Assembly (NCBI RefSeq): GCF_004349355.1
Contig: NZ_SMFK01000008.1
Location: 461 to 64,460 of the forward strand
Reading direction: 5' to 3'
From: Flavobacterium cellulosilyticum
GTDB taxonomy: Bacteria > Bacteroidota > Bacteroidia > Flavobacteriales > Flavobacteriaceae
DNA: 64,000 nt
Of this stretch, positions 9,143 to 18,565 are shown piece after piece. Under the pieces are notes generated by a model. That model did not search any database. It was given only the letters and a program-made list of their open reading frames with translations, and was not told where the DNA came from. Both the position numbers and the translations under genes were made by a program. Within the stretch, counting starts at the first letter, position 1. Each line of letters begins with the position of its first letter.

Positions 9143-9156
9143 CTAACAAACGTTAG
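9143..9156. promoter_or_regulatory. Short inverted repeat upstream of a sensor kinase gene
   Basis: CTAAC-aaac-GTTAG, a 5-bp inverted repeat about 80 bases before the start of the GAF/PAS kinase. It could be an operator, but it is short and could be chance. Confidence 0.25.
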
Positions 9157-9232
9157 CCGTTTTATTACTACTTCTTAACAGATTATTCACCATAAACACG
9201 TATATTACTGCAATTAATTATTACCCTATATT

Positions 9233-11254
9233 ATGCCTGAATTATCTACAAACGAAAGAAATAGACTTGATGAATTAGATTCTTATCACATTTTAGGCGA
9301 AATAGAGCAATCTGATTACGATTTTATAACAAAAGTTGCTTCACAAATATGCGGAACTAAAATTTCTTTAATAAGTCTTATTGCAGAAGACAAACAATGG
9401 TTTTTGTCCCATCATGGACTAGAAATCCGAGAAACACCAAGAGAGTTTGCTTTTTGTTCCCATGCTATTAATAAGCCCGAAGACGTTTTTATTATTGAAG
9501 ACTCCCGTAAAGACATTCGTTTTAAAGAAAATCCCCTTGTAACTGGAGATCCAAATATTGTTTTTTATGTGGGGGTTTCATTAGTTTCTGAAAAAGGATA
9601 TCCGCTAGGTACACTTTGTGTAATAGATGACAAGCCAAAACATTTAAGTACAGAACAAATTGAGACATTAAAAATGTTGTCCAAACAAGTAATGCAGGTT
9701 TTAGAATTAAGAAAAAAAAGTATCGTCCTTAAAGAGTTAAATGATAAATTTTTAAAAACAGAGAAATTATTTAATGAAAGTCAGAGATTAAATAAAATTG
9801 GTGCTTGGGAGCTTGATTTAAACACAGGTATTACCCATTGGACAGATGAAGTGTATAACATTCATGAACTGCCTCTTGACTTTAATCATAATTTTGTCAA
9901 TGCAATTGATTTTTATCATCCAGATGATCGAAATTTAATTACTAAAGCCTTGAATAAAACTTTATCTAGGGGAATAAATTTTGATGTAGTTTGCAGATTG
10001 ATTACAGCGAAAGATAAATTAAAATGGGTAAGAGTAACTGGAATCAAATGGAATCAAATAGAAAATCAACCTAAGTTAATAGGCTCATTTCAGGATATCA
10101 CAAAAATAAAATTAGCCAAAGAACGACTAGACGAATCTTTAGCTAAAAATAAGGCTATTTTTGATGCCAGCTCACTGGTAAGTATCATTATTACAGACGT
10201 ATCAGGTATAATTACAGGTTTTAATAAAGGCGCAGAGTTGCAATTAGGATATAAGGCCGTTGAAATTATAGGAAAACATTCAATAGAGAGATTACATTCA
10301 AAAACTGAAATAGAAGCAGTAGGAAAAGAGCTTTCTAAAAAACTGAATACAAAAATTGAAGGATTAGATGTCTTATTTTCTAACGCAAAATTAGGAATAC
10401 CTGAAACTAGAAATTGGACTTATATACGCAAAGACAATACCGATTATCCCGTATTATTATCAATATCTGCAATCAAAAGAAATGGTGATATTACAGGTTT
10501 TTTAAGTGTTGGTAGAGATATATATAAGATAAAAAAGGTTGAAAAAGATTTAATTTCATTATTGAATATCTCTGAAGATCAAAATGGACGACTTAAAAAC
10601 TTTGCCTATATCGTTTCTCACAATTTAAGATCACATTCTAATGGAATAGCTATGTTACTCGATCTCTTGAAGAACGATAACCCTGAAATATATGAAAATG
10701 ATTTAATAAAACACCTTCAAAAATCATCATACAACCTAACAGACACTATTAAACACTTAACTGATGTAGTTCAGATCAATGCTCAAACTAAAGACAATTT
10801 CATAGTTGTTCCTTTGAGACCAATTATTGAAAAAAATTGTAGCAGTCTACTATCTTTAGCCAAAAAAAATGAGGTGAAACTTAAAAACGAAGTACCTGAT
10901 AACATAAATGTTATAGGTATAACTGCATATATTGATAGTATTATATTGAATTTTCTAACTAATGGGATTAAATATTCATCTAAAAACAGAGTTAGTTTTA
11001 TTGAAATTAAAGCAGAACTGGTTGAAGAATTTGTAATGTTAACATTTAAGGATAATGGTTTAGGTATCGATTTAAAGAAACATGGACATCAACTTTTTGG
11101 CATTTATAAAACATTTCATAAACATGAAGATTCGAGAGGTGTTGGATTGTTTATAACTAAAAATCAAATTGAATCAATGGGTGGACATATCGAGGTTGAA
11201 AGCGAAATAAATGTAGGAACTACTTTTAAAATATTTTTGAAAAGTAAAAAATAA
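9233..11254 (+). CDS. GAF-PAS-PAS sensor histidine kinase
   Basis: 673 residues with no signal peptide or membrane segment, so a soluble sensor. Residues 1-160 are a GAF domain of the type that follows LDELDSYHIL, with FCSHAI and GTLCVIDD. A PAS domain follows at about 175-300 (KIGAWELDLNTGITHWTDE, ending in a PAC motif), and a second PAS at 303-430. The dimerisation/phosphoacceptor part has His463 in IVSHNLRSH, the variant common in Bacteroidota PAS kinases. The ATPase part has the N box (NFLTNGIKYSS), DNGLGID and GVGLFITK. There is no receiver domain and no response regulator nearby. The signal it senses is unknown. Confidence 0.88.
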   Translation: MPELSTNERNRLDELDSYHILGEIEQSDYDFITKVASQICGTKISLISLIAEDKQWFLSHHGLEIRETPREFAFCSHAINKPEDVFIIEDSRKDIRFKENPLVTGDPNIVFYVGVSLVSEKGYPLGTLCVIDDKPKHLSTEQIETLKMLSKQVMQVLELRKKSIVLKELNDKFLKTEKLFNESQRLNKIGAWELDLNTGITHWTDEVYNIHELPLDFNHNFVNAIDFYHPDDRNLITKALNKTLSRGINFDVVCRLITAKDKLKWVRVTGIKWNQIENQPKLIGSFQDITKIKLAKERLDESLAKNKAIFDASSLVSIIITDVSGIITGFNKGAELQLGYKAVEIIGKHSIERLHSKTEIEAVGKELSKKLNTKIEGLDVLFSNAKLGIPETRNWTYIRKDNTDYPVLLSISAIKRNGDITGFLSVGRDIYKIKKVEKDLISLLNISEDQNGRLKNFAYIVSHNLRSHSNGIAMLLDLLKNDNPEIYENDLIKHLQKSSYNLTDTIKHLTDVVQINAQTKDNFIVVPLRPIIEKNCSSLLSLAKKNEVKLKNEVPDNINVIGITAYIDSIILNFLTNGIKYSSKNRVSFIEIKAELVEEFVMLTFKDNGLGIDLKKHGHQLFGIYKTFHKHEDSRGVGLFITKNQIESMGGHIEVESEINVGTTFKIFLKSKK

Positions 11255-11601
11255 TATGTCCATTATTATGGCTATCAAATAACTCTTTTTAGTTTAATTA
11301 TAATTAATAATTTTATCCCCTTATCAAATTATTATTTATCATCTTAAATGCAATTTTACTAACCTAAAATGATTGAAATAAAATGGTTTTATCACACTAA
11401 ATAATTTTTACAAAAGGCAATAAAAAAGTCAATTACAAGTTAAAAATCAGACAACTACGTTCAATTATTGAATAAAGATCTTTCTTATACGAAAATATTT
11501 TTTTAATAAAAAAATAAACTTTACAAATTACTCCAAATTGTTGTATTCTTGATAATTATTATATTAATATATTTACATTACTTATAATTTTCGCAATCTA
11601 T
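11255..11601. other. Intergenic region between two kinase genes
   Basis: Very AT-rich, with no open frame, hairpin or repeat that I can support. It presumably holds the promoter of the large hybrid kinase. Confidence 0.5.
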
Positions 11602-14600
11602 ATGAATTCTAGAAATCATAAACCAACGTATGAAGAATTACGAAAATTAACGAAAGACCAAGAGTCTGAAATTTTTCGTTTACGTAACAATGAAGTAGCT
11701 TTAACAAATCTAGATTTCTATTTTAAAGAATCATTAGATCTTATTTGTAAAGTTGGAACAGACGGTTTTTATAAAGAAATTAATCCTTCCTTTATTAAGA
11801 CATTAGGATATTCGAGAGAGGAAGTATTAAGTATACCTCTTCTTAATTTTATCCATCCTGATGACTTGTATAAATCTAAAAAAGAATTGGAATCATTATC
11901 GAAAGGGATTACTTCAATTGACTTTGAGAATAAACTAATTAAAAAAAACGGGGAAATCATTTATATCCAGTGGACAACAAATGTGGATGTTTCAAATGAA
12001 ATTATTTATGCTATTGGACGAGATGTCACAGCGATCAAAATCGCGCAAGCAGAAATATTATACAGTAAAAAATTATTGGAAAATGCTCAGGAAATTTCCA
12101 AAATAGGCAGCTGGGAGTACAATTTTGAAAATCATAAAATGATTTGGTCAAATGAATTGTATTCTATATATGATTTAAAGAAAGAGAAAAATCAAGATTT
12201 ATTTCAGGAATATGTAAAACGGTTTTCAAAATCAGATGTAGAACTTTTCCTAAATAAAATTAAAAATTCTAAAATTGATAAAAAACCTTTTGAAGTTGAA
12301 CAGTGCGCTATCCTAAGTAAGAATAAAACAAAATGGGTTCATGCGATTGTTCATCCCGTTGTTAATGAAAAAAAGGATGTTGTTGCATTAAGAGGGACTA
12401 CACAAGATATCACAGAAAAACATCAAATTAGAAAACTTCTTAAATTTAAAAAACAGCTAGATATTGCTCAGAAATTAAAAAAAGTGGAGGTCGCAAGTAA
12501 TGCCAAATTTAAAGGTTATGTAGAAAACGCTCCTGATGGTATTTTTGTTGCTGATGAAAACGGAAAATTTGTCGAAGTAAACAAAGCTGTTTCATCAATT
12601 TTCGGTTATTCTACAGATGAACTTTTAACCCTTTCTATGATGGAATTAGCATTCCAAGAATCTATTGAAGAATTGGAAATGTGTTTTAATAAATTAAAAA
12701 AGTTAGGTGAATCAAGAGGCGAATTTAAAACGATTCATAAATCTGGAGAAATAAGATGGAGTCGAATTGATTCAGTAAAAATTACTGAAACCCGATTTAT
12801 TGGTTTTATTAAAGATATAACTGATATTAAAAATAGTGGTTTCCTAATTGAAACTAATGAAAAAAGATTTAGAACATTAGTTAAAAACACTAATGAAATC
12901 ATAACTATTATTGATCAAAACATGAATACCGTTTTTCGAAGTTTGGGTGCAGTACGAATTACGGGTTATACACATGAAGAACATCAAACAGTTCCTACAC
13001 AAGATTTTGTACACCCCGATTTTATGGACTATGTATACCAAAAACATAAAGAATCTTTTGAGAACCCAAATATACCAATACCAGTTTTGTTTCAAATTAA
13101 ACATAAAGACGGTCATTATATTTGGCTAGAAGGAGTTTTGAATAATAAATTTCATGATAAAAGCATAAATGGGATTATTGGGAATTTAAGGGATGTTACT
13201 GAAGAAACAACAGCAAAAAATGTAATTACAAATAATGAAAAACGATTTAGAGCATTAGTAGAAAATAATGAAGGTATAATTACAGTTGTAGATAAAAATT
13301 TAAAAGTTTTATTCAGGAGTCCTTCATCTGCGCGAGTAACTGGATATACCGATAAAGAATTTGATGAAATTCCAGACAAGGAATATTATCATCCCGATTA
13401 TTTAGAATATGTATATCAAATTATACAAAAAGCTATTGCTAATCCAGGTCAATTGTTCCCTGTATTATTTAGGGTAAAGCATAAAAACGGGCATTATATC
13501 TGGTTAGAAGGAGTTGTAAATAATAGAATTCATGATTGCAGTGTGAAGGGGATTATAGCCAATTTCAGAGATGTATCCGATAGAATTGAATTCAATGCAG
13601 CTTTAACAAAAGAAAGAGATATTTTTGCTAAAATTGCGGCTACTTCTCCAGGTTTGATTTATTCGATGCGTCAAAATTTGGATGGTTCTATATGTTATCC
13701 TTATGCCAGTGACGCCATTAAAGATATATATGGTTTTCGTTTTGAAGAAATTGAAAACAATGCAGATAAGATTTTTGAATTAATTCATCCTGAGGATGTT
13801 GCTGCAGTAAAAGAAAAAATAGCCAATACGAAAACAAATTTAGTTCCACTTAAAGGAGAATATCGTTATTTTCATCCAATAAAAGGACTTGTATGGCATG
13901 AAGTAAATTCATTGCCGGTAGTTGAACCTGATGGTTCTGTAATTTGTCATGGAATAATTACTGATATTTCTGAAAGAATTGAAGTGAAACAAAAACTTCA
14001 AAAAGCCAATAGACTTTATTTTTTTATCAGTCAAATTAATCAAATGATTGTTCGAACTATTGATCAGGAAACTCTTTTTAGAGAAGCCTGCACTATAGCT
14101 GTAGATTTAGGTGGATTTAAAATGTCCTGGATTGGATTAGTTGACCCATTAAGTAAAAATATTATTCCTGCAATGATTGCGGGAAATGATCAAGAATATT
14201 TTAATATAATTAAAACTATTTCTACTGATGAAAACACAGCCGAAGGTAATGGGCCAATAGGTACAACAATCAGAAGTGGAAATTATTGTATAAGCAATGA
14301 TATCGAAAATGATTTAATAATGAGACCATGGAAAGAGGAAGCATTAAAATCCGGTTTTCAATCTATTATGGCGCTACCTATAAAAAAATTCGGCGATACC
14401 ATTGGTGTTTTTGTATTTTATTCCAAAGAGAAGAACTTTTTTGACAACGAGGAGATTGCTTTATTAGAAGAAGCAACGGGTGATGTTAATTTCGCTTTAG
14501 ATCTTTTCGAAAAAGAGACATTAAAAAAGAAGGTTGAACGTGAAATTTTTGAAAGTGAACAACGTTATCATACGCTAACTGAAGTTTCACCTGTTGGCAT

Positions 14601-16098
14601 ATTTCGAACTGATAAAAATGGTAACACCACTTTTGTGAATCCAAGTTGGTGTGAAATTTCAGGAATATCTTTTCAAGAAGCGTTAGGTAGCGGTTGGCTA
14701 GATGCAGTTCATGAAGATGACAAACAAAGAATTTTAAATGGATGGGAAAAAGCAACTACTATTGGAGAAAAATCATTGTCTGAATACCGTTTTATTAGAC
14801 CTGATGGTTCCGTTGTTTGGGTTATGGGCCAAGCCATTGCTGAAAAAGACGAAAAAAATGAAATTATAGGTTATATTGGTACCATAACTGATATAACCTA
14901 TCGAAAAGTATTAGAATCCAATTTGATTATTGCTAAAGAAATTGCAGAAACAGCCAATAAATCGAAATCTAATTTTCTTGCCAATATGAGTCATGAAATT
15001 AGAACGCCTTTAAACGGAATAATTGGTTTTACTCATTTATTAATGAAAACCAACTTAGACAGTAATCAGTTGGATTACATGTCTACAATTAATGTTTCTG
15101 CTTCCTTATTATTAGATATTGTCAACGATGTATTGGACTTTTCTAAAATTGAATCTGGAAAATTAGAATTATATATCGAAAAAATTGATTTGTTTAAATT
15201 GATACATCAAATTATTGATTTGTTTAAATATCAAGCAATAGATAAAAAATTAGAATTAATTCTTGACATAGATAAAAATGTGCCTCAATTTATTAAGGCC
15301 GATGCTATGAAAATAAAACAAATTCTAGTAAATTTATTAAGTAACGCATTAAAATTCACTGAATTTGGTGAAGTGAGATTGGAAATCAAAGAACAACAAT
15401 CATTAAAAGATGATGTTTCATACCTCAAATTCTCTGTCTTAGACACTGGCAAAGGAATTCAACTGATTAATAATAAAAAAATATTTAGTTCATTTGAACA
15501 AGAAGACAATTCAACCAACAGAAAATTTGGAGGTACTGGTTTAGGGTTGGCAATTTCAAATCAATTATTGGCATTAATGGATAGTAAATTGGAATTAAAC
15601 AGTATTTACGGAGAAGGAAGTGATTTCTATTTTTCCATCTATGTTAAAAAGCTCCAAAAAAGCAAAGTAAATGAAATAGTAAATAGTACTATTGAAGATA
15701 TTAAACCGACGATTGACAATACGATTGTTAAAAAAATTCTTATCGTAGAAGACAATAAAATAAATATGCTTTTGGCCAAAACTCTAGTCCATAAAATTGT
15801 CCCTAATTGCATCATCCAAACTGCTTTTGACGGAAATGAAGCGATCGAAATCTTTTTAAAAGAACAACCCGACCTCATTTTGATGGATATTCAAATGCCA
15901 AATAAAAACGGATATGAAGCTACACAAGAAATTAGAAACTTAAAACTTGATGTAATAACACCAATTATTGCAGTTACAGCAGGAATACTTGCAGGTGAAA
16001 AAGAAAAATGTTTTGAGGTAGGTATGGACGATTATTTGCCAAAACCAATTGTTTATTCTGATTTAGAAAAAATACTTTTTAAATGGATAAATAAGTAA
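11602..16098 (+). CDS. Multi-PAS/GAF hybrid histidine kinase with receiver domain
   Basis: 1498 residues, apparently cytoplasmic. Domains in order: PAS at about 37-150; PAS 160-275 (KIGSWEYNFEN); PAS 305-415; two closely related PAS domains at 421-545 and 547-662; PAS 666-795; GAF 806-965; PAS 988-1105 (SPVGIFRTDKNGN); HisKA with His1131 in MSHEIRTPLNG; HATPase with NLLSNALKFT, DTGKGI and GGTGLGLAIS; and a receiver domain (1378-1495) with phosphoacceptor Asp1429 in LMDIQMP. Domains 421-545 and 547-662 share motifs such as HYIWLEGV and look like a tandem duplication. It follows another sensor kinase on the same strand. No output protein is encoded nearby, so the partner must be elsewhere. Confidence 0.9.
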   Translation: MNSRNHKPTYEELRKLTKDQESEIFRLRNNEVALTNLDFYFKESLDLICKVGTDGFYKEINPSFIKTLGYSREEVLSIPLLNFIHPDDLYKSKKELESLSKGITSIDFENKLIKKNGEIIYIQWTTNVDVSNEIIYAIGRDVTAIKIAQAEILYSKKLLENAQEISKIGSWEYNFENHKMIWSNELYSIYDLKKEKNQDLFQEYVKRFSKSDVELFLNKIKNSKIDKKPFEVEQCAILSKNKTKWVHAIVHPVVNEKKDVVALRGTTQDITEKHQIRKLLKFKKQLDIAQKLKKVEVASNAKFKGYVENAPDGIFVADENGKFVEVNKAVSSIFGYSTDELLTLSMMELAFQESIEELEMCFNKLKKLGESRGEFKTIHKSGEIRWSRIDSVKITETRFIGFIKDITDIKNSGFLIETNEKRFRTLVKNTNEIITIIDQNMNTVFRSLGAVRITGYTHEEHQTVPTQDFVHPDFMDYVYQKHKESFENPNIPIPVLFQIKHKDGHYIWLEGVLNNKFHDKSINGIIGNLRDVTEETTAKNVITNNEKRFRALVENNEGIITVVDKNLKVLFRSPSSARVTGYTDKEFDEIPDKEYYHPDYLEYVYQIIQKAIANPGQLFPVLFRVKHKNGHYIWLEGVVNNRIHDCSVKGIIANFRDVSDRIEFNAALTKERDIFAKIAATSPGLIYSMRQNLDGSICYPYASDAIKDIYGFRFEEIENNADKIFELIHPEDVAAVKEKIANTKTNLVPLKGEYRYFHPIKGLVWHEVNSLPVVEPDGSVICHGIITDISERIEVKQKLQKANRLYFFISQINQMIVRTIDQETLFREACTIAVDLGGFKMSWIGLVDPLSKNIIPAMIAGNDQEYFNIIKTISTDENTAEGNGPIGTTIRSGNYCISNDIENDLIMRPWKEEALKSGFQSIMALPIKKFGDTIGVFVFYSKEKNFFDNEEIALLEEATGDVNFALDLFEKETLKKKVEREIFESEQRYHTLTEVSPVGIFRTDKNGNTTFVNPSWCEISGISFQEALGSGWLDAVHEDDKQRILNGWEKATTIGEKSLSEYRFIRPDGSVVWVMGQAIAEKDEKNEIIGYIGTITDITYRKVLESNLIIAKEIAETANKSKSNFLANMSHEIRTPLNGIIGFTHLLMKTNLDSNQLDYMSTINVSASLLLDIVNDVLDFSKIESGKLELYIEKIDLFKLIHQIIDLFKYQAIDKKLELILDIDKNVPQFIKADAMKIKQILVNLLSNALKFTEFGEVRLEIKEQQSLKDDVSYLKFSVLDTGKGIQLINNKKIFSSFEQEDNSTNRKFGGTGLGLAISNQLLALMDSKLELNSIYGEGSDFYFSIYVKKLQKSKVNEIVNSTIEDIKPTIDNTIVKKILIVEDNKINMLLAKTLVHKIVPNCIIQTAFDGNEAIEIFLKEQPDLILMDIQMPNKNGYEATQEIRNLKLDVITPIIAVTAGILAGEKEKCFEVGMDDYLPKPIVYSDLEKILFKWINK

Positions 16099-16120
16099 GT
16101 TCCCTTGTAATATTCCTATC

Positions 16121-16145
16121 AACATCCTATCTCATATAGGATGTT
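16121..16145. terminator. Hairpin between convergent genes
   Basis: A 10-bp stem AACATCCTAT / ATAGGATGTT with a 5-base loop, between the hybrid kinase (+) and the nucleoside transporter (-). A T-run follows about 20 bases later on the plus strand, so termination there is plausible but not classical. Confidence 0.5.
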
Positions 16146-16194
16146 ATGTTGTTGATTCTATTTTTTTTTAAGATATCATTATTTTCTAGATTCC

Positions 16195-17451
16195 TTAATG
16201 GAATACTTTTTCTACTACTTCAGGATTGTGTTTGTGTTTGAATAATACAGCAAATGCAATTGCAATTACTAATGCATAAGATGCAAAACTTAACCAGATA
16301 TTATGCCAATCGCGTATACCATCATGTGTAAAAAAAGCATCTATAACTTGGCCGCTCACTATACCACCAAAGAAAGCTCCAAAACCATTAGACATCATCA
16401 TAAATAATCCTTGAGCACTAGAACGAATAGACGAATCGGTTGAAGTTTCTATAAATAGCGAACCTGAAATATTAAAAAAGTCAAACGCCATTCCGTAAAC
16501 GATACAAGACATAATAATTAAAAAAGTTCCTCCAAAAGAAGGATCGCCATAAGCAAAAAATCCGAAACGCAAAACCCAAGCCAACATCGAAATCAACATT
16601 ACCTGCTTGATACCAAATCGCTTCAAAAAAAATGGAATTGCTAATATAAATGCTGTTTCAGAAAATTGTGAAATAGACATTATTAAAGTTGATTTTTGGA
16701 CTACAAAACTATTTGTGTATTCAGGAATGTTCCCAAATTCAGATAGAAACACATCGCCATACATATTTGTTAATTGCAAGGCAGCTCCCAAAAACATGGA
16801 AAAAATAAAGAACAAGGCCATTTTATAGGTTCCAAATAATTTAAAAGCCTCTAACCCCAATTTTTTGGCAAAAGAAGCATTTTCATCAATTAGCTTTTGT
16901 GGAGGACATTTTGGTAATGTAAAGGAATAAATTCCTAATAAAATAGCAGCAAATGCAGCTATGTAAAACATATTTGCTGATGCTTTATTCCCAGTTAAAT
17001 TAGTGAGCCACATTGCTGCAATAAAACCAATAGTTCCCCAAACACGAATAGGTGGAAAAACTTTAATTACATCGCAATCATTATTCTTTAAAATAGTATA
17101 AGCCACAGAATTTGACAATGAAATCGTAGGCATATAACATAGCATGGCTGCAAAAATCACCCAATAAAAAGTAATGGAATCATTAACTTGCGGTATATAA
17201 CAAAGTGCTAAACCGCCAAGAATATGTAAAACCCCATATAATTTTTCAGCATTGATCCATTTATCAGCTATTATACCCGTTAATGCAGGCATTATTATAG
17301 AAGAAAGTCCCAATGTTGAAAATATGGCTCCAAATTCAGAACCACTCCATTGTTTTGTTGCAAACCAATAATTCCCAACAGTAATTAACCAAGCTCCCCA
17401 AACAAAAAACTGAAAGAAACTCATCAAAGTTAACCTATTTTTAATATTCAT
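16195..17451 (-). CDS. Nucleoside permease (NupG-like major facilitator)
   Basis: 418 residues with about 12 membrane helices. The N-terminus (LTLMSFFQFFVWGAWLITVG) and the loop FPPIRVWGTIGFI are characteristic of the nucleoside:proton symporter family of NupG/XapB. It would import nucleosides across the inner membrane. It reads leftward, alone, with a possible promoter at 17512-17484. An 8-bp inverted repeat frames the 50 bases directly before its ATG, and a candidate small RNA ends about 90 bases upstream. Other substrates of the family cannot be excluded. Confidence 0.8.
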   Translation of the reverse strand: MNIKNRLTLMSFFQFFVWGAWLITVGNYWFATKQWSGSEFGAIFSTLGLSSIIMPALTGIIADKWINAEKLYGVLHILGGLALCYIPQVNDSITFYWVIFAAMLCYMPTISLSNSVAYTILKNNDCDVIKVFPPIRVWGTIGFIAAMWLTNLTGNKASANMFYIAAFAAILLGIYSFTLPKCPPQKLIDENASFAKKLGLEAFKLFGTYKMALFFIFSMFLGAALQLTNMYGDVFLSEFGNIPEYTNSFVVQKSTLIMSISQFSETAFILAIPFFLKRFGIKQVMLISMLAWVLRFGFFAYGDPSFGGTFLIIMSCIVYGMAFDFFNISGSLFIETSTDSSIRSSAQGLFMMMSNGFGAFFGGIVSGQVIDAFFTHDGIRDWHNIWLSFASYALVIAIAFAVLFKHKHNPEVVEKVFH

Positions 17452-17452
17452 A

Positions 17453-17511
17453 TGATTGGCAATTATTTTTTACTTTCTAATGGTAAATCTACTACTAATT
17501 TGAGCCAATCA
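17453..17511 (-). promoter_or_regulatory. Inverted repeat in the leader of the nucleoside transporter
   Basis: TGATTGGC (17453-17460) and GCCAATCA (17504-17511) can pair across 43 bases directly before the start codon at 17451. It overlaps the promoter candidate TTG (17512-17510), 18 bases, TAGATTTA (17491-17484). It could be a protein-binding site or an RNA stem; the sequence alone does not decide. Confidence 0.35.
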
Positions 17512-17512
17512 A
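17484..17512 (-). promoter_or_regulatory. Promoter candidate of the nucleoside transporter
   Basis: Minus strand TTG (17512-17510), 18 bases, TAGATTTA (17491-17484), giving an RNA start near 17477, within 30 bases of the ATG. The last base of the -7 element departs from consensus. Confidence 0.35.
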
Positions 17513-17540
17513 AATAAAATTAAAAATTCTTTTGCATAAA

Positions 17541-17568
17541 AAAAACCGCATTGGGGGATACGGTTTTT
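17541..17568 (-). terminator. Intrinsic terminator of the small RNA candidate
   Basis: An 8-bp stem AAAAACCG / CGGTTTTT with a 12-base loop containing a run of G on the plus strand (C on the minus strand), followed on the minus strand by a T-run. Confidence 0.75.
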
Positions 17569-17690
17569 CTAACTAATTAACTAACTAAAATCTCAATTAT
17601 GAATCCTTATATAGTAGGTTAAGGTTTAAAGTAGATTGTGGGGCAAACTTTTTAAATTATTTTTAATTGAGATTCTTGTTTCTAATTCTA
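17541..17690 (-). ncRNA. Candidate structured small RNA with own promoter and terminator
   Basis: On the minus strand, a promoter-like pair (17727-17696) is followed by about 150 bases with no credible open frame. Inside are an 11-bp perfect long-range stem (AATCTCAATTA / TAATTGAGATT, at 17664-17674 and 17589-17599), a small inner hairpin (CCTTA / TAAGG, 17620-17624 and 17605-17609) and a terminal intrinsic terminator (17568-17541). The nucleoside transporter downstream has its own promoter candidate, which favours an independent RNA over a leader. A reading as the decayed start of a plus-strand gene (leader before an ATG at 17601) cannot be fully excluded. I do not recognise the RNA family. 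Confidence 0.5.
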
Positions 17691-17695
17691 TGGTG

Positions 17696-17727
17696 TAAAT
17701 ATACATGTATTACCGATTAAATACCAA
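17696..17727 (-). promoter_or_regulatory. Bacteroidetes-type promoter upstream of the small RNA candidate
   Basis: Minus strand: TTG (17727-17725), 21 bases, TATATTTA (17703-17696). This is close to the TTG-N19-21-TAnnTTTG consensus and predicts an RNA start near 17690. Confidence 0.45.
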
Positions 17728-17846
17728 ATAAAAGAGATGAAATGCACAATAAATAATTTTAATTATGTAAAATTCCTACTTTTTTATTAAAATACATTGC
17801 TATTTTAAATTAAATAAAATTAAAAATAGTAATGCATTTAAAAGTT

Positions 17847-18491
17847 TTAAGGAGCCAATCTATCAATCTTCCAAGAATAATCTTCCTGAATTTGATAACG
17901 GATTCTATCATGCAGTCTGTTAGGTCTTCCTTGCCAGAATTCAACTTCAACAGGGCGAACTAAATAACCACCCCAATGTTGTGGCCGAGGAATTTCTTTG
18001 CCTTCTAACTCTTTTTCCAATTGTTTCAGCCCTTCTTCTAAAATACTCCTAGATGGAATGACTTCACTTTGGTTAGAAACGATAGCTCCCAACTTACTTC
18101 CAGTTGGTCTGGAATCAAAATAACCATCTGAAATATTTTCAGAAGTTTTTTCAGCAATTCCTTTTATAATTACTTGGCGTTCTAGCGAATGCCAAAAAAA
18201 TGAAAGACAAATATTTGGATTTTTGGTAATAGCCCTACCCTTTTCTGAATTGTAATTGGTATAAAAAATAAATCCTTCGTAAGTGAATTTTTTTAATAAC
18301 AAAATACGTGATTTTGGAAATCCATCCAATCCAAAGGTGGAAACTGTCATCGCATTAACTTCGTCAACACCTCCATAATCTTCCACTTCATGAAACCATT
18401 TATTAAATAAATTAATGGGATCTTCGGGAATATTAGATTCTAGAAGTTCACTTTTCTCATACGATTTTCTATAATTGCCTACGTCTTTCAC
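17847..18491 (-). CDS. pdxH: Pyridoxamine 5'-phosphate oxidase
   Basis: 214 residues, full length. This FMN enzyme oxidises pyridoxamine or pyridoxine 5'-phosphate to pyridoxal 5'-phosphate, the last step of vitamin B6 synthesis and salvage. Seen in the sequence: the FMN-binding SRILLLKK and GFIFYTNYNSEKG, the substrate/FMN segment FFWHSLERQVIIKG, and the highly conserved C-terminus FWQGRPNRLHDR ending in RLAP. It lies 74 bases downstream of rnz in a leftward gene row. PLP is needed by the two racemases at the right end of the window, but nothing links them by regulation. Confidence 0.95.
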   Translation of the reverse strand: MKDVGNYRKSYEKSELLESNIPEDPINLFNKWFHEVEDYGGVDEVNAMTVSTFGLDGFPKSRILLLKKFTYEGFIFYTNYNSEKGRAITKNPNICLSFFWHSLERQVIIKGIAEKTSENISDGYFDSRPTGSKLGAIVSNQSEVIPSRSILEEGLKQLEKELEGKEIPRPQHWGGYLVRPVEVEFWQGRPNRLHDRIRYQIQEDYSWKIDRLAP

Positions 18492-18565
18492 TTGGATTAA
18501 ATTTATTAAATGTAAAATTACTCTGTTTTTATAGAAAAAACACTTCTAAAAACATCTATTTCAGT

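Noticed and set aside
17601..17624. Short plus-strand frame after a leader-like sequence (MNPYIVG)
   Set aside because: Seven codons only; the surrounding bases are better explained as the two arms and inner hairpin of a minus-strand RNA.
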